A DNA stretch of 64,000 nucleotides from Rossellomorea aquimaris (GTDB lineage: Bacteria > Bacillota > Bacilli > Bacillales > Bacillaceae_B), in the NCBI RefSeq assembly GCF_001877785.1, contig NZ_MINN01000106.1, forward strand, positions 62,001 to 126,000. The letters are read 5' to 3'. Shown here one piece after another: positions 23,465 to 32,483 of this stretch. The position numbers and the translations under genes were made by a program. The notes below the pieces were generated by a model. It saw nothing but the letters and a program-made list of their open reading frames with translations, had not been told where the DNA came from and ran no database searches. Positions within the stretch are counted from its first letter, which is position 1. Every line of letters begins with the position of its first letter.

Positions 23465-25633
23465 ATGAAGAAGCCCTATCTCTTTATCCTTGCGGGTATC
23501 GTATTGTGTGCTGCTGCCGGATTTTATATTTATCTGCAAAAGCCATCGGTCATGGCAGAGGGAAGTATTGACGGAAAGCTGACGGTGATGGAGGAAAATC
23601 CGTGGAGCCTTCAATTTTCAACCCCGGTCAGGAAAAGTACTGTCAATCCCAAAAACATTTCAGTCAAGGATTCTGATGGCCGCAAAGTAGACGTTTCGTT
23701 CAGGCTTGACGATGATCGTAAATCTCTTTATGTCCAGCCCCCTGCCGGCGGTTATCCGGATGAACCCAGCCATTTCACTCTTTCAGTCACCTCCGGCCTC
23801 AAGACGGATTTGGGATTTTCCTACGGTGGAGACACAAATTTGACCTTTGCCGTTACGGAGAGCCTCCCTGCGTTCGAGTCTAAGAAAGAATTGGCCAATT
23901 ATTTTAAAACCATCGTAAAAAGACAAAAAGCACAGCAAAAAGCAGAGTTCAGCCTTTTCCAAAACAGCCGCACCGAGTCATCCGAAGACAAGGCAGCATC
24001 CGGGGAAAGTTCCGGATCCCCCCACTCGGAAACGAATAACCAGGTTCAGGGTGTGGATGAAGGGGATATCGTCAAAACAGATGGGACATATATCTATCAG
24101 GTGAAAAACGGGGAACTTGTCATCTCAAAGGCAGTTCCGGCCGGCAGCATGGAAGTTGTCTCGAGGATTCCTTTTAAAGAAAACATCGATCCACGGCATT
24201 TATTCCTGGATAGGAACAAGGTAGTGGTGATCGGTGACAGCTGGACTCATTACGGGGACACAAAAGCAGCGGAAGACATGATCCGGCGCCCGGTACAAGG
24301 CACCGCTTTTGCCATGATTTATGATGTCGCTGATAAAGATAAACCGGAGTTTGTAAGGAAGGTTGAGGTGGAAGGGCATTATATGACGTCCAGGAAAATA
24401 GGGGATACAATTTATTTCATAGCCAATTTGTATCCCGATTACTGGATGGCCGACAAGAACTCCGATATCGATTTGAGACCGCGGGTGATGGATAGTGAGT
24501 CCGGAGAAAGACTCACACCCATTCCGCTCAGCCGGATCAAGTACTTCCCGCAGTCGATGCAGCCGAACTATACCATGATTGCAGCGCTCGACATCGCTGA
24601 TCCGAAAGGGGAATTCAATGTTCAGACATATCTTGGAAGCGGAAACGGGATGTATATGTCGAGAGAAAATCTTTATATTGCCGTTGAAAAGGCTGGTGAT
24701 CCGGACAAAGGGGATGTATCAAGTACAGAAGTATATCAATTTGGGGTGAAAGATTCACATGTGACATATAAAGCTTCCGGAAATGTGCCGGGAAGGATCC
24801 TGAATCAGTTTTCTATGGATGAACATGAAGGGTTTTTCAGGATTGCCACAACGGATGGAGAGGTATGGAACGAGGACCGGCCATCTTCGAATGCCCTTTA
24901 TATTTTGGACGAAAACATGAAGAAAACGGGTGAAGTCACGGATCTGGCCAAGGGTGAGCGGATTTATTCCGTAAGATTCATGGGGGATAAGGCATATATC
25001 GTCACGTTCAAGCAGGTTGATCCGCTGTTTGTCATCGACACGGCCGACCCGGAGCAGCCAAAGGTCCTCGGGGAATTGAAGATTCCCGGTTTCAGTACGT
25101 ATCTCCATCCAATCGGAGAAGATCATTTGATCGGTTTCGGGTTCGATACCAAGATCATGGATGATGGTAAAACATTTAACGGTGAGCCCCGGATCTCACG
25201 GAACGGTATGAAAATCTCTTTGTTCGACATCACGGATTTCAACAATCCTAAGGAAGCAGATGCGGAGATTATCGGCGGGGCAGGGACCCATTCACTCCTT
25301 ATGGAGGATCATAAAGCTCTCTTTCATGAGCCTTCAAGGAATTTATATGGATTTCCCATCTCTGTCTATCATGACAAAGAAGGGAGCGAATACGAGCAGA
25401 TATTTGATTACCAGGGTGCGCTGCTATATGAAATCACTCCCGAAAACGGGATTGAATTAAAAGCGGAGCTGACTGCTGAAGAAGGAAGGCAGAAGGATAT
25501 CTATGAAAGCTGGGAGAATAATGTCCAGCGCCTCCTCTATATCGACGATCATGTGTATACGTTATCCAATCAAAAGATTGATGCGTACTCGCTGGATGAT
25601 TTTAAAAAAGAAAGATCGCTGATGATCGAGTAA
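23465..25633 (+). CDS. Membrane-anchored protein with Ig-like and C-terminal beta-propeller domains
   Basis: 722 residues. Residues 5-24 form a membrane anchor or uncleaved signal. Residues about 35-135 resemble a bacterial Ig-like domain (SLQFSTPVRKSTVNPKNISVKDSDG, then LYVQPPAGGYP). From about 193 the hallmark of the secreted beta-propeller family (PF09826, COG4880) begins: ETNNQVQGVDEGDIVKTDGT, with blade-like repeats to the end (VQRLLYIDDHVYTLSNQKIDAYSLDD). Acts outside the membrane; function unknown. Monocistronic. Confidence 0.85.
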   Translation: MKKPYLFILAGIVLCAAAGFYIYLQKPSVMAEGSIDGKLTVMEENPWSLQFSTPVRKSTVNPKNISVKDSDGRKVDVSFRLDDDRKSLYVQPPAGGYPDEPSHFTLSVTSGLKTDLGFSYGGDTNLTFAVTESLPAFESKKELANYFKTIVKRQKAQQKAEFSLFQNSRTESSEDKAASGESSGSPHSETNNQVQGVDEGDIVKTDGTYIYQVKNGELVISKAVPAGSMEVVSRIPFKENIDPRHLFLDRNKVVVIGDSWTHYGDTKAAEDMIRRPVQGTAFAMIYDVADKDKPEFVRKVEVEGHYMTSRKIGDTIYFIANLYPDYWMADKNSDIDLRPRVMDSESGERLTPIPLSRIKYFPQSMQPNYTMIAALDIADPKGEFNVQTYLGSGNGMYMSRENLYIAVEKAGDPDKGDVSSTEVYQFGVKDSHVTYKASGNVPGRILNQFSMDEHEGFFRIATTDGEVWNEDRPSSNALYILDENMKKTGEVTDLAKGERIYSVRFMGDKAYIVTFKQVDPLFVIDTADPEQPKVLGELKIPGFSTYLHPIGEDHLIGFGFDTKIMDDGKTFNGEPRISRNGMKISLFDITDFNNPKEADAEIIGGAGTHSLLMEDHKALFHEPSRNLYGFPISVYHDKEGSEYEQIFDYQGALLYEITPENGIELKAELTAEEGRQKDIYESWENNVQRLLYIDDHVYTLSNQKIDAYSLDDFKKERSLMIE

Positions 25634-25703
25634 GCCAGGGGGAAGGGACTAAACTAAAAAGCTACAATATAAAGACGAACAATATCAGTATAGGTTTTTT
25701 ATA

Positions 25704-25971
25704 CCGCTAATGATTTCCGTGCAAGACTTCGCTTTCCGCGGGTAGCACGTGAGCCTCCTCGTCGCTGCGCTCCTGCGGGGTCTCCCTTGTCCAGCTGCAG
25801 GGCTTAGAGGCAAATGGCATAAGTCAAACCGACCAAGAAGGCAAAGAGCGCCTTCGTGGTCGATTCGTCTTATGCCACACGCCTCTGAGCAAAGCTCTTC
25901 CGCTTTTCTAATAAGCTGCTCTTCCCGCAGGAGTCTTCGCCTTGCACTCCAATCAACCGCTAGATAGGCTG
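25704..25971 (-). repeat. R1 repeat with nested R2' element
   Basis: Outer ends CCGCTAATGATTTCCGTGCAAGAC and CTTGCACTCCAATCAACCGC are reverse complements with few mismatches (only partly quoted from each side). The nested R2' runs from about 25790 (CCAGCTGCAGGGCTTAG) to 25912 (AGCTCTTCCGCTTTTC), placed between GTCTCC and CCCGCAGGAGTC as at 13693. Confidence 0.9.
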
Positions 25972-26009
25972 GAAAAACTAAATGTAATGTGAACAATTAT
26001 AAACCCGAA

Positions 26010-26049
26010 CTGATTTGCCTCATCGTGTGCAAATTAGTTCGGGTTTTAC
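26010..26049. repeat. R3 hairpin (terminator-like)
   Basis: AAACCCGAACTGATTTGC and GCAAATTAGTTCGGGTTTT form a strong stem. Near-identical hairpins occur at 29993 and 46783, always within about 60 bases of an R1 element. The remaining 26050-26275 shows no gene. Confidence 0.85.
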
Positions 26050-26275
26050 TTTGATTCAAATACCTTGGTCCCGGCCACTTTCCTTATACAGCGGGTTCTA
26101 CACTTGAAAGTTCAGAAAAAGTTTCACGTGGAACCTTTCCTCCGTGTACTGCGGGAAGAGAGGGGACTTGTGACCTTATTATATTGAAGTCACCAAACTA
26201 CCCACCAACATTAAAAAGCGATATCATGGTACATATATACATATGATAAGAACGAGAGTGTAAGGGGTGTGGATA

Positions 26276-28027
26276 TTGAGGATAATCGGTTTTTTGAAGC
26301 CTTATAGATGGGCGATGGGTATTGCATGGACATTGATGCTTATAGAGCTCGCAGTTGAGCTATTGAATCCATTATTCATGGCGAAGATCATTGATCAGGG
26401 AATCTTGAAAGAAGATATGGATGTGGTCCTGTTATGGGGCGGGATCATGGTCGGAATGTCGTTTCTTTCATTTCTTTCCGGTGTGACGAATTCGTTCTTT
26501 GCTGCCCATACGAGCCAGGGATTCGGGTATGATGTGCGTGAAAGTTTATATAAAAAAATACAATCGTTTTCGTTTGCGAGTTTCAACCGGCTGCCTGCAT
26601 CATCGCTCATCACGCGGCTGACAAATGACGTGAGGCAGCTCCAGAACACGATTTTCATGAGTTTACGAATCATGCTCAGGGCACCGCTGCTTGTCGTCGG
26701 CTCGGCAATCATGGCTTTGATCGTAAACGTGAAGCTGGCCATCATCCTGCTTATCGTGATCCCTGTCCTGTGGCTGTTCTTATTGTGGGTCCTCAAGAGA
26801 GGATGGAGTTTATTTGAAAAGGTGCAGAAGCGGCTTGACCGGGTAAATGAAGTGATGAAGGAAAACCTGTCCGGCATCAGGCTCATTAAAGCCTATACAA
26901 GGGGAGAGCATGAGGAAAAACGATTCCACGGCGCCAATGAAGATTTAAAGGACAGAACCGTGAGCGCCCTGAGGTTCATGGAAATCATCATGCCCCTTTT
27001 GATGCTGGTGATGAACGGCGCCATATTGATCATCCTCTGGTCAGGGAGTGCTGCGGTAAATACCGGCGGCGCGCAGGTGGGCGAGGTCGTGGCGATCGTT
27101 ACATATGCGACGAGGATTTCTTCCGTATTTTCCATCTTTTCATTTATCATCACGAGTTTCTCGCGGGCGCGTGCATCTGCGGACCGGGTGGAAGAGGTGC
27201 TGAATACGGAAGTTGATTTAAGGGACGGACAAGAAGCATGCATTGAAAATAAAGTCACCGGCGGGGAAGTTATGTTCGATAGAGTTTCCTTTCAATATCC
27301 TGAAACGAGGGGCCTTGTCCTTCAGGGTGTCTCTTTTCATGCCGAAGCAGGTGAGACCGTATCTGTGCTAGGGGCGACCGGTTCAGGGAAGTCAACGCTG
27401 TTTCAACTGATTCCGAGAATGTATGACACGACGGAAGGTGAAATTAAGATAGACGGCCATCCGCTGCAATCGTTTACTTTGGAAAATCTGAGAAAGAGTA
27501 TCGGGTATGTTCCTCAGGAAGCGGTCCTCTTTTCCGGTTCGGTGAGGGAAAATCTTTTATGGGGAAAAGAGCATGCTTCTGATGAAGAAATGATCCAGGC
27601 TGCCAAGGATGCCCAGATCCACGATACGATAGAGAACCTGAAGGATGGATATGATACGGAACTGGGGCAGAAGGGAGTGAACCTTTCGGGAGGCCAGAAG
27701 CAGAGGCTGTCGATTGCAAGGGCACTGATCAGGCGACCGAAAATTCTCCTGCTGGATGACAGCACGAGTGCACTTGATCTGAAGACGGAAGCGAAACTGC
27801 TGGAAGCGATCAAGAAATATGATTGCACCACCATCATCATCACACAAAAAATCAGCACGGCGATGGAGTCGGATGCCATCCTTCTTCTCGAAGACGGAGT
27901 GGTCATCGGGAACGGATCCCATGACACTCTTCTGAAAGAATCGGGACTCTATCAACGGATTTATCAATCTCAGTTCGGGGAGGTGCACCATGTCCAGGCA
28001 TATGAGGAAAAAGCTCGGCAAGGATGA
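26276..28027 (+). CDS. ABC exporter subunit with degenerate catalytic site
   Basis: About 583 residues: six-helix exporter membrane domain then ATPase. Walker A GATGSGKST, Q-loop VPQEAVLFSGSV, signature LSGGQKQR, and Walker B ILLLDDSTSALD, in which the catalytic Glu is Asp. That change marks the degenerate half of heterodimeric multidrug exporters such as BmrC and TM287. TTG start at 26276 preferred (AAGGGG 8 bases upstream); a GTG at 26267 is possible. It overlaps the next gene by 38 bases, its partner. Confidence 0.88.
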   Translation: MRIIGFLKPYRWAMGIAWTLMLIELAVELLNPLFMAKIIDQGILKEDMDVVLLWGGIMVGMSFLSFLSGVTNSFFAAHTSQGFGYDVRESLYKKIQSFSFASFNRLPASSLITRLTNDVRQLQNTIFMSLRIMLRAPLLVVGSAIMALIVNVKLAIILLIVIPVLWLFLLWVLKRGWSLFEKVQKRLDRVNEVMKENLSGIRLIKAYTRGEHEEKRFHGANEDLKDRTVSALRFMEIIMPLLMLVMNGAILIILWSGSAAVNTGGAQVGEVVAIVTYATRISSVFSIFSFIITSFSRARASADRVEEVLNTEVDLRDGQEACIENKVTGGEVMFDRVSFQYPETRGLVLQGVSFHAEAGETVSVLGATGSGKSTLFQLIPRMYDTTEGEIKIDGHPLQSFTLENLRKSIGYVPQEAVLFSGSVRENLLWGKEHASDEEMIQAAKDAQIHDTIENLKDGYDTELGQKGVNLSGGQKQRLSIARALIRRPKILLLDDSTSALDLKTEAKLLEAIKKYDCTTIIITQKISTAMESDAILLLEDGVVIGNGSHDTLLKESGLYQRIYQSQFGEVHHVQAYEEKARQG

Positions 28028-29771
28028 CAAAGCGAGGGATACAAAAGGGACACTGCGAAGATTATGGATCTATCTGTCAAAAATGAAAGGCCTGCTTTAT
28101 CTGGTAATCCTGATGGTGATCGTAAGTTCTGCAGCCTCCCTTCTGGGCCCGTTTATGGTGGGCAGGGCCATTGATGATTTCATCGTCACGAAAGATGCCT
28201 CAGGGATCATCGTCCTTCTTGCAGGCCTGGTGATCGTCTACATCCTTCACTCGGCATCTGTCTGGTTCCAGAACTACTGGATGATCGGTGTGGCCCAGGA
28301 CACCGTCTACCGGTTGAGGAAGGATTTGTTCCACCGGCTGCATCTGCTGTCGATCCCTTTTTTTGATAAAAGAAAGCACGGGGAGCTCATGAGCAGGGTC
28401 ACGAATGATATTGATAATGTCAGTAATACATTGAACAGTTCTTTCATCCAGATCATTTCAAGTGTGCTGACACTGGGTGGAACCGCAGTGGTCATGCTGT
28501 GGCTCAGTCCTCTCTTGACACTGATCACGCTCACGATCGTCCCGCTAATGGTACTGGGGATGAAATGGATCACCAAGCGGACAGGTCCGTTGTTCAGGCA
28601 ATATCAGCACAATATAGGTGAATTGAATGGGTATATTGAAGAAACGATTTCCGGACACAGCATCATTAAGACGTTTTCGCGGGAAGAGACTGCGATTGAT
28701 GAATTCCAAGGGAAAAATAAAAAACTCCGGGCGGCGGCATATTGGGCAGATACCTATTCAGGTTTCATCCCTAAATTGATGAATATGCTGAACAACCTGA
28801 GCTTTGCCGTCATCGCAGGCGTCGGGGGGATCTTAGCGCTGAATGGTATGGTTACGATCGGTGTGATTGTCATTTTCGCTGAATATGCAAGGCAGTTCAC
28901 CCGACCGCTCAATGAACTCGCCAATCAATATAATACATTGTTATCAGCCATTGCAGGGGCGGAGCGTGTGTTTCAGGTCATTGATGAAGAGGAAGAAGCA
29001 AGGGACGAAGAGAACGCGGAAGAAATACATTCCCTCCGCGGGAAGATTGAATTCCAGAACGTTCATTTTTCTTATGGACAGGATGATTCGACCCTTCAGG
29101 ATGTTTCTTTTTGCATCAGCCCGGGTGAAACGGTGGCTCTCGTCGGTCCGACAGGTGCTGGGAAGACGACGATCACGAACTTGTTATCGCGCTTTTATGA
29201 TCATAATCAAGGCAGGATATTGATCGACGGCCGGGATATCGAGACGATCACCCGTAAAAGTCTTCGAAGGCAGCTTGGGTTTGTGCTTCAGGACAGCTTC
29301 CTTTTTCAGGGAACGATCATGGAAAATATCCGCTACGGAAGGCTTCATGCTTCTGATACGGAAGTGGTGGAGGCCGCAAAATTGGCGAATGCTCATTCCT
29401 TCATCGAGAAGATGCCGAAAGGATATAACTCAGTCCTCAGGAATGACGGCAGCGGAATAAGCCAGGGACAGAAGCAGCTGCTGTCGATCGCGCGGGCCAT
29501 CCTGTCAGATCCATCGATCCTCATACTCGATGAAGCCACCTCAAGCATCGATACCATCACGGAGATGAAGATCCAGGATGCGCTTAAAAACTTGATGAAG
29601 GACCGTACATCGGTAGTGGTCGCTCACAGGTTGAACACGATCCGCCAGGCAGACCAGATACTCGTCCTCGACCAGGGGCGCATCATTGAAAAAGGAACCC
29701 ATGAAGAGCTTCTTAAACAAAAAGGCTTTTACCACGGACTCTATCACAGTCAGTTGAAAGAGACGAGTTAA
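27990..29771 (+). CDS. ABC exporter subunit with canonical catalytic site
   Basis: 593 residues: a basic N-terminal tail, six helices, then ATPase with Walker A GPTGAGKTT, signature ISQGQKQLL and Walker B ILILDEATSSID with the catalytic Glu present. SQGQ instead of SGGQ completes the asymmetric pair with the upstream subunit, so one ATP site is active and one is degenerate. GGGGAGGTGCACC precedes ATG. Similar to YfiC/BmrD type; a multidrug or lipid-linked substrate is likely but unproven. Confidence 0.88.
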   Translation: MSRHMRKKLGKDDKARDTKGTLRRLWIYLSKMKGLLYLVILMVIVSSAASLLGPFMVGRAIDDFIVTKDASGIIVLLAGLVIVYILHSASVWFQNYWMIGVAQDTVYRLRKDLFHRLHLLSIPFFDKRKHGELMSRVTNDIDNVSNTLNSSFIQIISSVLTLGGTAVVMLWLSPLLTLITLTIVPLMVLGMKWITKRTGPLFRQYQHNIGELNGYIEETISGHSIIKTFSREETAIDEFQGKNKKLRAAAYWADTYSGFIPKLMNMLNNLSFAVIAGVGGILALNGMVTIGVIVIFAEYARQFTRPLNELANQYNTLLSAIAGAERVFQVIDEEEEARDEENAEEIHSLRGKIEFQNVHFSYGQDDSTLQDVSFCISPGETVALVGPTGAGKTTITNLLSRFYDHNQGRILIDGRDIETITRKSLRRQLGFVLQDSFLFQGTIMENIRYGRLHASDTEVVEAAKLANAHSFIEKMPKGYNSVLRNDGSGISQGQKQLLSIARAILSDPSILILDEATSSIDTITEMKIQDALKNLMKDRTSVVVAHRLNTIRQADQILVLDQGRIIEKGTHEELLKQKGFYHGLYHSQLKETS

Positions 29772-29992
29772 TAAGAAAAGGAAATGAAGAGTCTTGTTAG
29801 TTTCGAGAACGCTCTTAATTTGACAGGTGAATGTTCTTTGACCTCAGTGGATGCCCGAAACGTCTTGATAGGTTAGGAGATGGCCAATCCTGAAATTTAA
29901 AGTTATACTTTCCTGTTAGTAAAGAAAGATGCGGGGACAAAAATATCTTAGTCTAAATAAACATACTAAGACAAAAGTGTTTTAGTCTAAGT

Positions 29993-30042
29993 AAAACCCG
30001 AACTAATTTGCAAAAGATAGGGCAAATTAGTTCGGGTTTTTA
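29993..30042. repeat. R3 hairpin with upstream TTTTAGTCTAAGTAAA tag
   Basis: AAACCCGAACTAATTTGC / GCAAATTAGTTCGGGTTT stem with T run. It is preceded from 29930 by GGGGACAAAA and two copies of the tag CTTAGTCTAA / TTTAGTCTAAG, which also precedes the copy at 46783. Confidence 0.85.
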
Positions 30043-30078
30043 ATTTGTTCGAAGTACATTCAGAGTTTAGCCCTTTCT

Positions 30079-30332
30079 AGCGATTGATTGGAGTGCAAGA
30101 CGAAGACTCCTGCGGGAAGAGTAGCTTATGTGAGACCTGTCCAGCTGCAGGGCTTAGAGGCACATGTCATAAGTCAAACCGACCAAGAAGGCAAAGAACG
30201 CCTTCGTGGTCGATTCGTCTTATGCCACACGCCTCTGAGCAAAGCCCTTCCGCTTTTCTTCCCGCAGGCTTGCCGAGGAGGCTCACGGGCTACCCGCGGA
30301 AAGCGTAGTCTTGCACGGAAATCATTAGCGGT
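30079..30332 (+). repeat. R1 repeat with nested R2' element, other insertion point
   Basis: R1 ends GCGATTGATTGGAGTGCAAG and CTTGCACGGAAATCATTAGC. The nested R2' (30139-30257) sits between GTGAGACC and CCCGCAGGC, that is on the other side of the R1 centre from its position at 13693 and 25704. Confidence 0.92.
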
Positions 30333-30394
30333 AATTTGGGGCTATACTTAGAAGTGTAACCATAGTTTTGTATGTGCCTTCCCATAAAATGGAC

Positions 30395-30434
30395 AAAGCC
30401 CCCAGGAAGCGTCGGCGCTTCCTGAGGGCTTTTA
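30395..30434. terminator. Strong hairpin
   Basis: AAAGCCCCCAGGAAGCG and CGCTTCCTGAGGGCTTTT form a 16-pair stem usable as a terminator. 30435-30770 shows no convincing gene; a 61-codon minus-strand frame there has no ribosome binding site. Confidence 0.75.
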
Positions 30435-30770
30435 AAATTGATGAGGGACTGAACTTCCTGTCAGTGCTCCCTCTATCATGCCTTAATCGGAAAGGCATGT
30501 TCTGTAACTTGCAACATCACAAGTAATATATTTATTTTCTTTAAACGTATTCAGATAATAAACAGCCGCGGGCAATTCCTTGAGTCGTTTGATGAACCTA
30601 AACGACGTAAGCCCTACCTCTCTTACATCCTTACGGCTCCGAAGCCGATCCAGTGTGAATAAGTACATATCAAAACAGAATAGAATTACAGATTATCTGC
30701 TCTAGTCGTTTTAATTATGTCACAAGTTAACAATAACTAAATATATCATGTATAAGATTACTTGTCAACA

Positions 30771-31193
30771 TTACAATTCAAGTGTGTGCGGCGACCCTTC
30801 ATCATCATTCATCAATCGAATGGCATCGGGAGTGATTTTCAACACGATATAATTGGGGTCGTCTTTCCCGTCGAACCATTTTTCCATATGACTATTCCAC
30901 AGTTTATCTTTATAATCCTGGGACTCTTCGATCGATGCCTTTCCCTGGATTTCAACAAAAATATCCCCGTATCCTTCGCCTTCATACCCGAGTAGGATAT
31001 GGACATTCGGGTTCTCTTCGATTTCTTCCGTTTTATGGGTCTCTTTGCTTGTAGGCGTATAAAGAGTAAGATCATCATTGAAAAAAGTCATATAGCGGGA
31101 ATGGGGCTTACTGCCTTTCACCGTTGCCAGCGTCCCCACTTTGCTGTCTTCAAGAACTTTCATTATCTGCTGTTTAAGTTCAGTTTGATTCAT
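30771..31193 (-). CDS. Pyridoxamine 5'-phosphate oxidase-like general stress protein (GS26 type)
   Basis: About 140 residues of the split-barrel flavin-binding fold: VGTLATVKGSKPHSRYMTFF, LYTPTSKETHKTEEIEENPNVHILLGYEGEGYGDIFVEIQG and a C-terminal IVLKITPDAIRLMN, as in the SigB-controlled YdaG family. Probably binds FMN or F420-like flavin; catalytic role unknown. Start taken at ATG 31193, 9 bases after AAGGAG; the ATG at 31202 overlaps that site. Confidence 0.85.
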   Translation of the reverse strand: MNQTELKQQIMKVLEDSKVGTLATVKGSKPHSRYMTFFNDDLTLYTPTSKETHKTEEIEENPNVHILLGYEGEGYGDIFVEIQGKASIEESQDYKDKLWNSHMEKWFDGKDDPNYIVLKITPDAIRLMNDDEGSPHTLEL

Positions 31194-31350
31194 CAATGCC
31201 ATCTCCTTGTTCTGGTATATCCATACTATTCCTTAACAAAAGAAGAAATAAACATATGGATGTGTAAAGCGGGAGGCGGGTTGGGTATAAAGAAACTAAC
31301 AAAGATGTGGCCGTTTCCACCCGAGCGTTCCGCTGGCTGAGGGGCGGCCG

Positions 31351-32016
31351 ATGAAAAGGATGATGGAAGTGCTGCCGAAAGATCTGGTTGAACAATGCAA
31401 AAAAAGAATGGATCCATACAATTGTGAAGGGTTTGTTTATGGCCGCGGTCCTGAGGATCCAGAAATCATGATCGTGGGGGAAGCGCCCGGTGAAACGGAA
31501 ATTCATAATGGGATTCCTTTCAGCGGCAGGGCGGGAAAGGTCCTGAACGAGTTTTTTGAATACCTCGGTGTTTCAAGGGAGGATATTTATTTTACTTCTA
31601 CCGTGAGGAGCAGACCTTTTAAAATCGTACACAAAGAAGGACCGGATGGAGAAATCATTGAAAAGAAATACAACCGTGCCCCGAATATGAAGGAACAGCT
31701 TGCCCATGCGCCGATTGTCGATTATGAAATCCGCCATATAAAGCCTAAGCAGATCGTAACCCTCGGCAACATCGGCCTACAGAGGCTGCTTGGTAAGAAC
31801 TATAAAATTTCTGAAGTCCATGGGAGACTGATCCAGGCGCCGGTCCGCCGGCTGAAAGATATGGATACAAACGAGTGGACGCTCAGTGACGAGGAATATT
31901 CAATATTTCCGACCTTTCATCCGGCGTCCATCTTTTATAACCGGTCCCTGCTTGAAAAAGTATATGAAGACCTGGATGAGCTGAAGAAAATATTGAAAGA
32001 TAAGAAAGGGCTTTAA
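31351..32016 (+). CDS. Uracil-DNA glycosylase-like protein (family 4-like, without the full Fe-S set)
   Basis: 221 residues. Active-site blocks are clear: IMIVGEAPGETEIHNGIPFSGRAGK near residue 40 and FPTFHPAS near 190 (the uracil-recognition His motif), with IKPKQIVTLGNIGLQRLLG between. Family-4 enzymes hold a 4Fe-4S cluster by four Cys; here only C16 and C24 are present and the other two positions read SRPF and AHAP. So the cluster is probably lost or different. Would excise uracil from DNA if active. Confidence 0.8.
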   Translation: MKRMMEVLPKDLVEQCKKRMDPYNCEGFVYGRGPEDPEIMIVGEAPGETEIHNGIPFSGRAGKVLNEFFEYLGVSREDIYFTSTVRSRPFKIVHKEGPDGEIIEKKYNRAPNMKEQLAHAPIVDYEIRHIKPKQIVTLGNIGLQRLLGKNYKISEVHGRLIQAPVRRLKDMDTNEWTLSDEEYSIFPTFHPASIFYNRSLLEKVYEDLDELKKILKDKKGL

Positions 32017-32046
32017 CCTTATAAAGGTGAAGCCCTTTTCATTTTC
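32008..32046 (+). terminator. Terminator after the UDG-like gene
   Basis: AAAGGGCTTTAACC / GGTGAAGCCCTTTT, convergent with the SASP gene. Confidence 0.8.
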
Positions 32047-32052
32047 CTTTTT

Positions 32053-32301
32053 TCACTTCTTACTTAGATTTTCCTGCGCCATCCTCACTAATTCCTTAAC
32101 CATATTCCCGCCCATCCGGCCGCCGATCTTCCCGGCCTGTTCGGAAGTCAGTTTTCCGTTGTAGCCTTTATCCAGGGGGATTCCCTGCTCCCTGGCCGCT
32201 TCAAACTTGGCTTCTTTCGGGTCGCTTACACCCGCAACCTTTGCTTTCAGCTGATCCATTGCCTGCCGGGCTTCCGGCACTAAAAGTTTTCTTCTCGACA
32301 T
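32053..32301 (-). CDS. Alpha/beta-type small acid-soluble spore protein
   Basis: 82 residues. The family core is explicit: KFEAAREQGIPLDKGYNGKLTSEQAGKIGGRMGGNMVKELV, with the germination-protease site in FEAAREQGI. These proteins coat DNA in the spore and are degraded on germination. AGGAGG precedes the ATG by 8 bases. Its presence shows the host forms endospores; expression in the forespore is expected from the family. Confidence 0.95.
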   Translation of the reverse strand: MSRRKLLVPEARQAMDQLKAKVAGVSDPKEAKFEAAREQGIPLDKGYNGKLTSEQAGKIGGRMGGNMVKELVRMAQENLSKK

Positions 32302-32410
32302 TATCTAACCTCCTTTTGACATTAGGTTGCCCAAAAAATTTTTTATACAGGCCGGGTACTGCTATGTAAGGGTTTTGGAGTATAACGGCTTTTTTACGGA
32401 GAAAAAAAGA

Positions 32411-32440
32411 TTGTCTAACTTGTGTCAAATAAAATATAAT
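32411..32440 (+). promoter_or_regulatory. Promoter of the alanine symporter gene
   Basis: TTGTCT, 18-base spacer, TATAAT; 43 bases before the GTG start. Confidence 0.6.
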
Positions 32441-32483
32441 TCTTAATAGTTAGATAATTTTAGGGGGAAAAGGGGGAAACACT

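Noticed and set aside
30084-30351. Frames starting MIGVQDEDSCGK in several places (30084, 46867, 56452, 58512)
   Set aside because: These are translations of R1 repeat copies, which explains why the same start recurs; none has a ribosome binding site or family match.
30483-30668. 61-codon minus-strand frame in the 30.4-30.8 kb gap
   Set aside because: No ribosome binding site, no recognisable domain, low-quality composition; probably chance.
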